Of a stretch of DNA of 64,000 nt, positions 33,521 through 45,853 are shown piece after piece. A model generated the notes under the pieces. It made no database searches and had not been told where the DNA came from. It saw only the letters and a program-made list of their open reading frames with translations. The stretch spans positions 22,638,372 through 22,702,371 of the forward strand of contig JAKGHH010000004.1 of assembly GCA_022828595.1 (NCBI GenBank), written 5' to 3'. This DNA is from Nelumbo lutea. Its lineage: Eukaryota > Streptophyta > Magnoliopsida > Proteales > Nelumbonaceae. Position 1 is the stretch's first letter; each line of letters starts with the position of its first letter. The position numbers were made by a program, and so were the translations under genes.

Positions 33521-35354
33521 TCAGGGATCCGCCTCCTCATCCTCATCCTTTGGGGAGTCAGGCTCCTCTTCCTTCGCTTGATCCGCCATCTCAAAAGACA
33601 GGCCCTTCATAGTGATGCCGTGGAGATTGAGCCCGGAGAACTTTTTCTGAACCAACCACCGGCAGAGCTTAAACCTAGAGCGGTACAAACTCGAGCCATA
33701 TTCCACCTGGAGGTCGTGGTATTCCTGTGAGTCTCTGAAATCCCAGACTTCTTTCTCTCGTTCAGCCTCCACCATCTGGTCAAAGTTTCGAGTCTGATCT
33801 AGAAGAGTGGACTCCAAGTCCCGCACCTGCTGTCGGAGGAGCTCCTTCTCCGCCGCCACCCTCGACGAATCCTCCCTATAATGCGTGCTCTCTTCAGAAA
33901 GCCGGGCAATTTGAGCCTCCTGGTCATGGACGATCAGCTCTTGAGACTCACTCCCCTTGCGAGTGTGATTGAGCTCGCCCCGGATCCCAGTCGAGCTCGC
34001 CCTGGAGCTTCTTATTAGTAGCCCGTTGGTCGAGGGTGTCGCCACGGTGGACACGCGTCTGGAGAGCCATGGCATGGATGGCAGTATTCACTTGCCAACA
34101 GAAAAGAAGATCAGAGGACAGTGAAAGGAAGCAAAATGAGAGAAGAAGAAAGGAAAGAATCACTTACCACCATGCAGTGGGAGGAGGTGAATGCGGTGAA
34201 GTCCCCGGACTCCATATTCCCCCAGTGAGCGACCTTGTCATTGTTAATCGCCTTCCGGCTCCTCCGGCGAGCCATGAGGTAGTCGTTCACCCCTTCCCAG
34301 TTCCCCACTAGGAACAGAGGGTAAGGGTATGGCTGGAGGGGTTTATAGGGAGACGCCCCTACTGAGGGAGCTCGCCCCCTCCGAGACCAGCCCCACTAGT
34401 TCCCTCGGGTGGAGGTGTCAGGATCTCAGGCGGAGGGGAGGATAAAACCGGCTTGGCAGATCCGAACTCAGTGCCCCTCGAGGGGGGAGTCCGGTTGGGA
34501 CGCGACCTCTTCACTTGGCGCCTTTGGTTGCTTGAGAGAAGGCGACGCGAGTTGATACCAGACATGATGGCTGCCAAAAAGAAATCAGGCCGGCCTGCAT
34601 GAGCTTCTCCTCGGTCAAGTAGTCCGAACAAAGGAAGTCTACCGATGCCTAGGACAACATCATTTTTTGAGTTTCGGGGTCCAGCTCGGCCCCGGGGTCC
34701 TAGATGGCGCCCCTCCAAAAAGTTGGGAAGGGCAACCCCTCGGGGTTACTGACCTCAAAGTAATCCCGCTTCCAGGCGAGAATCTTATTCGGTAGCTCGT
34801 ACAAGAGCTTATAGCCGTAGCTGGAGAGAGAGGTAGTAAAAGTGCCTCTCCGGTGGAACCCCAGGAGCGCCATTTTTTTATACAAAGAATAAAGGCAAAA
34901 ATGTCAAGGTTCAAGGGAAGACAATACTCATGACACAAATATATAGTCCCAACCATGTTCCGAATGGCATTGGGATGAAGCTGATCAATGGTGACGTTAA
35001 AATGGTTTAGCACCTCCACTATCAAGGGGTGAGGGGAAGACATAGGCCAGCCTCGACCTGTTCCTGGAAGATAACTATGTCATTGGGACCAGGCTCCCAA
35101 GGGAAGTTGTCAGTAGGGAAGCTGTAGGCCAGGTCCCCAGAGAGGCAAAAGTAGCGGATTAGAGACCTGAGTCTCTCTGCCGTCATGGAGGAAGGGCCAA
35201 AAGTGTCTGGCTCCCTCCCCTGAGAAGTTGATGCTACATCACCAGAGGCCTCCCGAGCCTCCAGGACCTACTTCCAGGCTCCCCCCGAGCTCGAGGGAGC
35301 ATTGTCATCCTGGTTATCGCCCCGGTGGTAGGTGTGGTATGGGTACCCAGACAT
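33521..35354 (-). pseudogene. Decayed antisense gene in the gypsy 3' region (putative gypsy-type transposon domain, coiled coil)
   Basis: On the strand opposite to gag-pol, an ATG at 35354 (MSGYPYHTYHRGDNQ) opens a frame with one early stop, then PSSMTAERLRSLIRYF and EPGPNDIVIFQEQVEAGL. It continues, after a shift near 35035, as HPLIVEVLNHFNVTIDQLH and MVGTIYLCHEYCLPLNLDI, which I recognise as the plant 'putative gypsy type transposon' domain. Further pieces include YGYKLLYELPNKILAWKRDY, NWEGVNDYLMARRRSRKAI and, at 33521-34075, a charged coiled coil (EKELLRQQVRDLESTL). It ends with an acidic tail. A 77-bp intron-like gap (34091-34167) has donor GTAAGTG. Similar antisense ORFs are known in Tat-clade elements such as Grande; their role is unknown. 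Confidence 0.75.
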
Positions 35355-35492
35355 GGTTGACAACGATTGGGACTCACCAGATGAGATGAAACGAAGTAAA
35401 CTGAGGGGCTCGGGTAGACTAGATGAATGCGCGACCTCAGAATCCGAAGACAGCAAGATGGCATGAGAGAAAATGAGGCCCAGAGGGCCCTT

Positions 35493-35503
35493 CCTATTTA
35501 TAG
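35493..35503 (-). promoter_or_regulatory. TATA box for the antisense gene
   Basis: On the minus strand the sequence is CTATAAATAGG. It lies about 140 bp upstream of the ATG at 35354, leaving a leader of roughly 110 bp. It is a strong plant TATA box and is separate from the LTR promoters, which drive the other strand. Confidence 0.6.
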
Positions 35504-35815
35504 TCTCCACACCTCCAAATCGATGGTCTAGATCAAAGCAGATCCAACGGCTCATAGGCGCACTGACTGCACGCCTTCTGAAAACTGAAGATGATTGGTG
35601 GAACGTCTTCCACAGTTAAGGTAATGGCGGCCACTCGACGTCCAGAGTAAAGAGCCACTTTAGCACATTTTTGGAATCCGAAAAGTCAGGAAAGTCAGAA
35701 AATCTCTTGATTCCCGTGAGTGCATTTAATGTGAGTAGTCAATCAAGTTTGAATTCCGGTCAAATCAGTCCATCACACTTCATGAACTCCTCGCGCTAAG
35801 GCAATGGTCTCAGCT

Positions 35816-35833
35816 CAAGGAGTGGGGGGCAAT
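35816..35833 (+). promoter_or_regulatory. Polypurine tract of the gypsy element
   Basis: AAGGAGTGGGGGGCAAT sits immediately before the 3' LTR start at 35834. Such a purine tract primes plus-strand synthesis in LTR retrotransposons. Confidence 0.8.
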
Positions 35834-36666
35834 TGATGGAGGACGATTTGACCAGACCTATGAAACGGTGACACGTGGACACTGACTTTGCACGAGCGAC
35901 AGCTCAACATTGTAGCCTAGTGCGACCAAGTGACGGGCCCATAAAGCAGCTCACTACATTGTAGCTCACAAAAGGAGGAGTTTGCCACAACGCGAGCTCC
36001 GGGTTCCCTGAGCTACCTTTAAAGGGATACTCCGAGGCAACTTTAGCTCGCGAGCTAGGGGAACTAGCTCGCCCGAGCTCCCAAGCAGACAAGTCATCCT
36101 AAGGACCGATTCTATTAAGGGTAATCTTGAAGTATTCTGAGCTCGCTACAAAGTAGCTCGCGAATGAGCCGCGTGAGCACTCCTCAGGAAGCTTCTATCT
36201 GACAGGCCGTACCGATCAGACTGCACCACGTTCCTTACTGACGGTGTAGTCCCTGTCCTTTCGACAGTCTGCGTCCACGTCTCTTAGTAGGCGGAGGGGT
36301 GCCTGCCACTTTGGAGATGTGTCACTCACCCGGGCGAGAAGTATGTCAAAACGGCTACCTGTGCAGCCCTGGCAGGTAACGGCTATGGCAGGAGCCTAGT
36401 GGCGGTTATGCCCGACCTGACATGAACGCCCCAATAAAAGCCCTCAGGGCAGAATCTTGAGAGTTCTAATTTCTTGAGTATAGTGGCAACGTGCTATCTG
36501 CACTCTTAGCCTTCGTCTTCTCCTTGCTTCTCCTACAGAGTACTAACTTAAGCATTGGAGTGTTACCGCTGGGTAAGCCCCCGGGGATTCTTCTTCTTCT
36601 TCATCTCAGGTATCTTCTAGGAGCCACATGAGTGCCAGCTAGGAGTGACTGGATCGCGCTACATCA
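35834..36666 (+). repeat. 3' LTR of the gypsy element
   Basis: Starts TGATGGAGGACG and ends GCTACATCA, followed by the ATTAT target duplication. It is 833 bp and differs from the 5' LTR by substitutions and a few short indels, for example near 36255 and 36450. Confidence 0.95.
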
Positions 36667-36671
36667 ATTAT

Positions 36672-38014
36672 ATACTTATAAATGTAAATATATATAATAC
36701 ATATTTATATGTTATTTATTTATTTATAAATATATTTTTTATATTATAATTTTATAAATTTGTTATATTATTTATTTTTTAAAAAAACATGTATATATAT
36801 GATGAAAATAATTAAAAAATACTTATATTTTTTGTTTTTACTTTATTTAAATTAGTATATTTTATTTTTTTTTAATAATTTATTGATTTTTAAAGAAAAC
36901 AAGTCAAATTGGATAAGATCCTAAGATCCGACTTATCGATAGGATTCGAATTCAAATTGAGTCCTATTAGATCTGATTGGATCTTCGAATCTAATCGGAT
37001 TCGAAGTGAACAGTGCCGGATCTGATTTGAATATACATTGATTCGAATCCAATCTTATCTGTTTGCATCCCTAGGCCTAACCCAAGCCCAACCTATCTCA
37101 ACCAAAGCTTTTGTACAAGTTGTGCTTGAGTTTTCGAACTTAGCTAGGTTTTAGCCAAAAAACTCAAGGCTAATCTAAACTCAGGTTGGGCTTGGCTTGA
37201 GGCCTTGGGTAGTTCGAGCTCGACCCAACCCATTTGAGCTCATGCCAACATTTTATGATAGACTGCGCTATATAGCTCAATACGCCCAAGCCCAAGTCTA
37301 GGTCAAAATGTTAGGTTAAGTTCAGGTTGGGCCTATGTTGGTAAACACAGGCTTAACCTTGGGTTGTTAAACTCAGGCTTGGGTTAGTAAATTTCTAGTA
37401 GTTATTGTCATTCTGTTTTGTTATATATTAGTAAATTATCAGTAATTACTGAAAATTACCAATAATTTTTCTCTTACCAACCTATCCTTAACCTACGCTT
37501 TAACCCAACATCTTGGGTTGGGCTTAGGATTGGATGCATTGAGCTTTGTGGCCCAATTTCTAGGTAGAACATATGATAATATGTAGATATGTATATCACA
37601 AAATATTGGGCGGTCTCAAAATGATTGAATTGGGCTCGGGCTACCTGTGCCCTTAACCCAAACTCAACCTGAATTTAGGTTAAACTACAATTTTTTGGCC
37701 TAAGTCAAACTTGAAGTTTAAAAATTCAAGCCCAACCTATGCAAAAATCTTTGGTTGAGTTGGGTCGGGCTCGGGTTAAGCCTACTCAATCTGCACCTTA
37801 ACTCCTTTTGCCTCAAATTATTTTAACAAAGCCCGTTCATCGCATGGATCCCCACTAAATACTACACTAAATGTAACATATCCACTATGTTTTTATCATT
37901 TCTTAATCAATAAAATGCCCATAAATATACTTTCATGTCAAAATCATGTGGCTTGCAGGCTTGAACTCTCCAAAATCTTTACATGAATGCCTTAGAAGTT
38001 AGAATTAAATAAAA
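36672..38014. other. Repeat remnants flanking the gypsy insertion
   Basis: 36672-37073 continues the GATCC/GGATTCG-rich repeat interrupted at 26222 and ends TTTGCATCCCTA, a hAT-like terminus. 37074-37800 is rich in AACCCAAGCCCAACC-type motifs in both orientations, like other GGGTTGGGC repeats in plants. No gene is supported. Confidence 0.5.
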
Positions 38015-41000
38015 ACTAGTGGGGACCCATGCGATGCACAAAATTTATTAAGCGAAAGCAAAATAATAGAAAGGGTCATTTACTAAAATACCTCTTATAG
38101 TTTTATGGATTTACTAAAATCTAACATATAATTATCATTTTACTAAAACACCACTTATAATTTCCAATGGATTTAATCAATCTTCCATTAGGTGACAGTT
38201 TTGTCCCTAATGTTCATTTAAATAAATTTAATCAAAAGAAAATAAAAATAAAAATACCATTTTTCCCTTAATAAGACACGGGCAACCACTCTATTGGCTA
38301 TATTTTGTCAATTTTGTTTTTTGTACAAAAAAAAAAGTGTTAAGGGTATTTTTGGAATAAAAAAATCATGGGCCTAATGGCAAAAAAACAATCCTTAATG
38401 AAAGGTTGGTTAAGTAAACAAGTTGGAAAATATATGGGATGTTTTAGTAAAATGAAAACTATAAGGTAGGTTTAAGTAAATATGTAAAATTATAAGGTGT
38501 ATTCTAATAAATGAACTTAATATAAACACATAAGAGTATACAATTGTTTTATATTTTCAACTTTTTAAATAATTAATAATTATTCATATTTTATATAATA
38601 CTTTTAATAATTTTTTTATAATAAAAAATAACAATAATTAATTTCAGTTAGGTTTATTCATCAAATTGATGAAACTGATCAACTTGACCCGAGTTGGTCG
38701 GTTTTCTAGTATTTTAGGTCAATGGTTCAAAAATTTCTCAATTCGACCAAGTTGGATTAGTTTCACTTGGGCCATTTGTAAACCGGCCAAAATAGAATGA
38801 CCTAACCATGGATATATATTAATATTTTATATTTTAAATATGGAAAAATAGGAAAATTTTCATATTTCTTAGTCTAAATTGTTTATCATAAATCTAATTT
38901 TTTATATATTTTTAATAATTGCATTGTAATTTTTAAAATTAATTTAAATTTTTTAAGTTTAAATCTTTTGAATTGACTGACCAAACCAAAAAAACGACCC
39001 AAACTAATACAACTTGAGTGGGAAGATTTCCATATTTCTTAGTCTAAAATGTTTTATATCATAAATCCAATTTTTAAATTTAATAATTGTACTATATTTT
39101 TCAAAATTAAATTTGATTTTTAATTTTAAATCTTTTGAACCGACTGTCTAAACAAAAAAATCGACCCAAACCGATACAACTTGAGTTGGTCGGTTTTCAC
39201 AAAAGGCCAGTTTGTTTTAGGTGACCAACTCCCCAACTTGAACAGGTCAATTTGGTTAGCCAAATAGCCTGTGACTGAACCGAACCAACAAATGAACACT
39301 CATAATTTTAGCTAAATTAATAGTCTCACCTCTGATAAATAACAATAGTTCAATCTCCAATAATTATTGAAAATTAATATTGAGAATACACAATTATTGA
39401 AAATATAATGATAATGAAAAAAATACAATAAGTACTAAAAATATATTAGCTTAGTCAATAAATAGTATAATCTCAAATAATAGTTTAATCTCTAATAAAT
39501 ATTAATCAATAAGTTATAACAAAAATACAATAAATATAGTAAGTATAATATATTAAATTTAAAAAATTCAATAATGGTAGTTTAATCTCCAATAATTATT
39601 GAAAGTTTTTTGTTAAGTAACAAAACAAAATAAATTTATACATAACCATTGAAAATACATTTATCAGAAAAAACAATAAATAATTATTGAAATAAAATAA
39701 GTTTTTTGTTAAAAAACTTGAGTGGGTCAGTTTTCACAAAAGGTCAATCGGTTTTAGTTGATCAACTCTCCAACCTGACCAGGCCAATTTGGTTGGCCAA
39801 ATAGCGTATGACCGAACTGAACCAATTCATCAACACTCATAATTTTAGCTAAATTAATAGTTTCGTCTCTAATAAATAACAATAGTTTCGTCTCTAATAT
39901 TATTTTTTTGAAAGTTATTATATCGAATTATCACTTGATATAAGTGAAATTAGTTTTTTACAATATTATGTAAAAATATTAAATTATTATAAATTTCAAT
40001 ATTATGTTATAATATTGAAAGGGTCATTTAATCTCTAATAAAGTTGTTATCACTTGATATGAGTGAAATTAGTTTTTTTTACAATATTATCTCGAATTAT
40101 CACTTGATATAAGTGAAATTAGTTTAATCTCTAATAAACACTAATCAATAAGTTATAACAAAATTACAATAAATACAGTAAGTATAATATATTAAATTTA
40201 AAAAGTTCAATAATAGTAGTTTAATCTCCAATAATTATTGAAAGTTTTTTGTTAAATAACAAAACAAAATAAATTTATACATAAGCATTGAAAATACATT
40301 TATCAGAAAAAAAACAATAAATAATTATTGAAATAAAGTAAATACTTATTTTAGTATATATATAAGTACGGATTAAGAGTTTAAATTTATTATTAATAAA
40401 TATTTTTTTTGAAAGTTATTTTCTCAAATTATTATTTGATATAAGTGAAATTAGTTATTTACAATATTATGTAAAAATATTAAATTACTATTAATTTCAA
40501 TATTATGTTATAATTATTTTTCTACTTTTCAGAATTTTCTAAATTTATTACAAAATTTCTTTACTTTAACTATTTAAAATCTAGTTATGTTAAATCTTTT
40601 TCTATTTAAAATATTTAGTTATTTAAATACTTAAATAATATGTAAAATATTTAAAATTTAAAGTATTAATTATTTATTTAATTTAGTTATCCATAAAATC
40701 ATAATTTATGCCATTATTATATAATTTCGTTATTAACTTTATAATATATTAAATTATTATTAATTTAACTATTATGTTATAATTATTTTTTACTTCAAAA
40801 ATTATTTTTAAATTTATTATATAAATTTTCTATTTTAACTATTTAAAATCTATTTATGATAAATATTTAGTTATTTAAAATTTTAAATAATCTATATAAT
40901 ATTTAAAATTTTTTGTTATTTTAATTATATTTATTTAAATCTATTACATGTTATTAAATATTTGATATACATTTAAATTGACAATCCGGAAAAACATAAT

Positions 41001-41160
41001 TTAAATTGTTAGTACATAATTTTGTGATATATTTTGTAAAAACATAAAATTATTTTTTGTGCTTTTAATGAATGTTTTAAAGTTATTATATAATTTTGTG
41101 AGAATATTTAATTAATTCTTAAATTTTTTTATCCAAACTTTCTTTATATAGATATAGATA
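38015..41160. repeat. AT-rich repeat region with internal direct duplications
   Basis: The stretch begins with CTAGTGGGGACCCATGCGATG and ends near TTTATATAGATATAGATA. Both resemble the ends of a widespread plant repeat, though no target site or Helitron-type hairpin could be confirmed. Inside, 39183-39352 recurs at 39719-39895, and 39485-39695 recurs at 40124-40337, so a unit of about 0.5-0.6 kb was duplicated. No coding sequence is visible. Confidence 0.45.
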
Positions 41161-41440
41161 AAAAGTAGGAGAGATGATAAATAGGAATTAGAGATAATTT
41201 TGGAGATAAGTAGGAATTAAAGATAATATAGAAGTTAAATAGGAATTAGAGGTATTGTTGGAAAAAGTGGGGGAGATAGTTTAGGAGAAATTTTAGAAGA
41301 AAAGATTATTTTCGTAATTAGGAAAGTGCATCTTAGTGGTTATTTCAAAAATGACATGGAATAAAAAAAATAAAAAATTCAAAAAACAGAAAATTTCTTA
41401 ACCGCTTTGTTTTAATATATATATATATATATATACTACG

Positions 41441-41567
41441 GCTGCATTTGACATTCCTTATTCTAAAGGCTTATATTCTTTTCGCTGCTAAAGTGCTCCT
41501 ATCAACACTGAATTTTTAATTATAAAAAGGAGTTAAGTCTTTTAAAATAAGGAATGCCAAATGCAGC
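41441..41567. mobile_element. Short palindromic MITE
   Basis: GCTGCATTTGACATTCCTTA at the left and TAAGGAATGCCAAATGCAGC at the right are inverted with one mismatch over 20 bp. A similar end, AAATGCCAAATGCAGC, occurs near 51033. The target duplication is unclear. Confidence 0.7.
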
Positions 41568-42234
41568 GTGTATCAATTATGTAAGTAATCAGGTCGGATA
41601 TGGATTGGATCCAGCCGCATCCGATTCTGATCTGATTATTGAAACTTAAAATTCAAATTCCGTCAAAAAATCTGACAATAACGCAGATTCAATCCTAAAT
41701 TCCTAATCTGCTTTATTGTCTTTAAAATAAAGAATCATTTAAAAATAAAAAATAATTACTTTAATTTATTTATAATAAATTAATATAAATATAAAATGTC
41801 AGATTTATCAATAATAAACTTTACATGAAAAAGATTAAAGTGCATAAATGTAAAATAAATTTTAAACACTTAGGATGGGGTTCGATCTAATTGTTAAATA
41901 GATGTAGGTTCTTAAGATCTGAGGCCAAAATAATTGGATCGAATATTGAATTGGACTTAACTTTTGGAGTACATTGACAGCCTAATATCAACCATGACTT
42001 TATTCCTCCACCAAGGGACCGGCAAACTTTGGATCAAATATGAAAAGAGCCAGCTAGACCACTCTCTAGATATTTTATATGATTTTCTTCTAGGATCTCT
42101 ATCCACATGGAAACAACATCTCGGCCTGGTCTACATTTTTCAGGTGTCTGCATTTTATTTTGATTTTCATTTAAATAGATCAAAGTGGCAGATAGAGCAG
42201 TAAAACACAATATCTTAGCAATTGGGCTGTGCTT
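41568..42234. other. Intergenic stretch, no gene seen
   Basis: Contains GGATTGGATCCAGCC-type repeat fragments at the left. The 79-codon ORF at 41964 has no recognisable features. Confidence 0.4.
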
Positions 42235-42242
42235 GGGTTTTG

Positions 42243-42532
42243 CATGGTTTTCAAAATCAGACCGGACCGGATGGTTGGAATCGGTTACCTGACCAGTTCC
42301 ATTTTCTCCAAAAATTGAATTTCTCCTTAAAACTGTTGATTTTGTTCAGCAAACCGCTGAATCGAGCGATTCACCATTCGAACTGTTTGAATAGTTTTGA
42401 TTATTTTTTATTTTTTTATTTCTTTTATTTTTCTATTAGAATGGGCCAAGTATTCAGTTTGAATGGTTTGACCATTCGACCCGATAACCAGACCCTGATT
42501 GATTTAATCACCAGGTCGGTTTTAAAACCATG
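42243..42532. mobile_element. hAT-type MITE, same family as 9020-9634
   Basis: The ends are CATGGTTTTCAAAATCAGACC and, reverse-complemented from the right, CATGGTTTTAAAACCGACC. The flanking eight bases are GGGTTTTG (42235-42242) and GGATTTTG (42533-42540), 7 of 8 equal. No coding capacity; the 128-codon ORF over it is accidental. Confidence 0.75.
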
Positions 42533-42540
42533 GGATTTTG

Positions 42541-44719
42541 AGGTCTATGGGACGGCATACTACAATGAGAGTGGCCTGCAAAGAGTGGATCATGCTGAGC
42601 AGAGATGAGTTTTTCATCACATGGCAGGGAGGTATTGGTTGAATACTATTCAAAAGGCCCCACTAAGTTATTTTTAAGACTTCATTTGAAAAGAGTGTAA
42701 ATACAAATATTTACAGTGCAAAAATTTGAAGGTACCATTGTTAGGTTTGGCTAGTTTAAACAATTAAAAAATTATTTTGAAGAATGAGGATTTGTTTAAA
42801 TTTCATTTAATCTATATTATATAATGTCGATATTTGCCTTGGTTTCCAATCAGTTCATTAAAGTTAATTTAAAGTATTTTATCATATAATGTTAATACGT
42901 ATATCTTAATTATCTTTAACTGCATACATATATACATAGCACGTTCCCTTAAAGGGACACTCCTTATAAAAGGACAAACATATTTGAAAAAAAAAATAAA
43001 AATAAGAAGACGAGAATACTACTTTTTATATAAAAGAAAAAAGAAATTAAAATTTATACTAATTCACATGCATGGGTGTAAATAGGGTTACCAATTACCA
43101 TTTGAAGAAAATGGATCCCCCTTAATAAAAAAAATGGGCTGATTGTGCTCTAACCAACATCCACTGTGGAAGTAAACCGTAAGCTTGAACCTAGTTTGCC
43201 AAGTGAACTGTGTGATAATTAAAGGTTCTTAACCATTTATATATAAAAAAGCTCAGGTGGCCAATGACCAGCTGCTGAGGCTGAGCTGTATAGGGGGGCA
43301 TCTTAATCAACCATGAACCTAGATGGAAAAAGCCTCAACAGAACGATCATCAGACATCGATTAGATGGACAATTATATAATTATAATAATATCTTTTCAA
43401 GCAATATTTTTACTTGAAATTTTGAGACTTCTATAACGCCCTATATATTTGGAATAAGCTAGTTAGGGCAGTGTTCACATGGCAAGTTGGCAACAAAGTG
43501 TAAGCAATGATGGACAGTTTTGATTAGCCACATCATCCTTTCAAACATCTAAGGCTGTTGTCTTAATGGAGGAATCTAGAAAATCAATCTCCTAACGGAA
43601 AAATTAGGACAGGCCCAATGCATATTTCTGATTTCTACTGTAGAGTTATAAATATTCAAAATGTCAACAATTCACATTTTATACATAAAGCTTGCCTGTG
43701 AATTAGCATCAATTCTGAGTTGGTACCTATTGCAACAATACTTTGAGCCTATAAATTCTGACCCTAAGCTGAGCCGTCTATCTTTCATCTCCTAATTATT
43801 ACCCTTTTGCTAAAAAGAGAATCAGGGTCTCCTGCCCATACAAACTCTGTCCATGTCTACCCACACAATATTGCAGCTACACATGAAGAACATCTCATCC
43901 TGTTATATGGTATTATGCATGGGAGATATTTCCAATTCACATGATAGTGTATTATGGGTAAAATGGACAGAATTTGTGTATACAGGAGATCCGGAGTCTA
44001 AAAAAGAAGGCTAGTATTATGTTGCTTGCCTTTTGATAAGCTTTGGCGTGTTGTTAAGTAAAAAGATTAATGCAACGCACCTGCTATACATGATTTCTTT
44101 GATCAACAAAAATAAAGTTATTTCGTCTTTTCACTAGGGGGAATGCCCGTTGGAAAGAAGCTCCAAGCTAGCTAGTGACTGCCAGAAAATATATATAAAT
44201 GTCTACAAGTCTCAACCAAGACACAAGGACAAAATAGACTTCAACATCTTTAATCAACCAAATCCTATAAAGTCTCCTTTTTTTTTCCAAAAGAAATAAA
44301 TAAAAGCAGCAAATCCAAATCCTACTGACTTTTTTTTTATTAATCAAAGTACAAATCGTTTTACTTTCTCCATTCATGATTAGCTTTCTTTGGAGTATTA
44401 TTTTTCTTATGTGGATTAAACAAGTTTTGGGAAAAAGAATGCTTTATAATGTAGAGGGACCGACCAGCGTTAAGCAATTATTAACCTTATATTCAACACC
44501 TAAGTCAGCCATGGCCCATCATCAACATTAATATGAAAAATACTGGGAATTATACTTCTTCATAGACTGGGTAATCTGACAGGCTGGCCCGACTCGGCCA
44601 GTTCTATATTGGGTTTCAACAAATTTTTAAATCCACGGGCTTAGGTTGGGTTTTAAACATTGGATCTGATTATTTTTTGGGCCAAGTTTGAACTTTTTCA
44701 AATAAGTTCAGCTTGAACC

Positions 44720-44791
<72 letters not shown>

Positions 44792-45844
44792 TTTATTGAT
44801 AAAAAATGAGGGTAAATAGGGTAATTGATTCTTGATATTAAATAAGTTGAAAAGATGAGGTAATTTAAAGATAATCAATGCATTCAATTCTATTTCATTA
44901 AATCCAAAATTTAAGTTATTAACTTGCATTCATGTTCATTGAATTATATATTTAAGTCAATTTTGTTTTTTCTCATCATTAAGTTTTATTAATTAAATCC
45001 ATACTTAATAAATCAATAATTCCAATAACATAAAAGCTTATACTTTTAAAATCTACCTAGCAAAAGTAGAGTTTCCATTTTAACATACATATTAAACAAT
45101 TATAAGTAGGATAAATAAGAAATGTTTTTATTAATGATGGAAATGGAATGTAAAATTTAAAACCAATTGGAAATAAAAATATTTTCCTATTCTCTCTCAT
45201 TAAATCCTATATTTAAGATATATTTTTCTCATCATTAAATTCTTTTAATTAAATCCATAGTATTAATTTGAATAGTATAAAAAAATATTTTGAAAAGTAA
45301 TTTGAAAATAAAACAATTTTCTTCCCTCCTAGTGGTGTATAAGCAATTCAACCATTTAGGGTCAAATGGATTAATAAATAATGTCATAATTAAATAATAA
45401 AAAATTAAAATAAATAACTATGAAATGTAAGAAGTATCTTTATTAATGATGAAAATGGAATGCCAAATTCAAATCTATCTAGAAATGAAGTGATGTCATA
45501 GTCAAATAATAAAATTTTTAATAATAGAAAATGCAAGGAATTACAAAAAAAAAAGATATAGAAAATTTTGGGCACATATCTAATGTTATATATTTATTAA
45601 AAATAAAATATTGGGTACATCCCTAATATTGTGCATTCATTATATTGAACAAAAATAAGTTTTATACATAAGAAATAATTTTATCAATGATGAAAATGTA
45701 ATACAAAATTTAATGTCAATCTAGAAATCAAACAATTTTTATTTTTAGATGGTGGGTTAGTGGTTTGAGTCAAATGATACCATAGACAAACAAAAATTAA
45801 GTGTGATAAGTAAAAAATATTTTATATAATGTAAATGAAATATA
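42541..45844. other. Intergenic stretch, no gene seen
   Basis: A diverged relic of the GTTTGGAAAGAG MITE family lies at 42672-42725. A long TA microsatellite is at 44722-44782. The rest is AT-rich. Sequence at 45120-45180 and 45420-45490 repeats short blocks (AATGATGAAAATGGAATG), suggesting old duplicated repeats. No ORF with domain features. Confidence 0.45.
44722..44782. repeat. TA microsatellite
   Basis: About 30 TA units followed by a T-run. Confidence 0.95.
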
Positions 45845-45853
45845 TAATTTAAA

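Larger units (their letters stand above)
26223..36666 (+). mobile_element. Ty3/gypsy retrotransposon, Tat-like, complete but degenerate
   Basis: Two LTRs (26223-27065 and 35834-36666) bound a 10.4-kb element flanked by ATTAT on both sides (26218-26222 and 36667-36671), a clean 5-bp target duplication. Internal order is primer site, gag, protease, reverse transcriptase, RNase H, a second RNase H-like domain, integrase, then a long 3' region with an antisense gene, and a polypurine tract. Reverse transcriptase before integrase makes it Ty3/gypsy. The extra RNase H and antisense ORF are features of the Tat clade. Many stops make it non-autonomous today, and the LTRs differ at scattered positions and small indels. 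Confidence 0.95.

Noticed and set aside
38015..41160. Helitron
   Set aside because: No clear 5' TC, 3' CTRR with hairpin, or A/T insertion site could be confirmed, so it is left as an unclassified repeat region.
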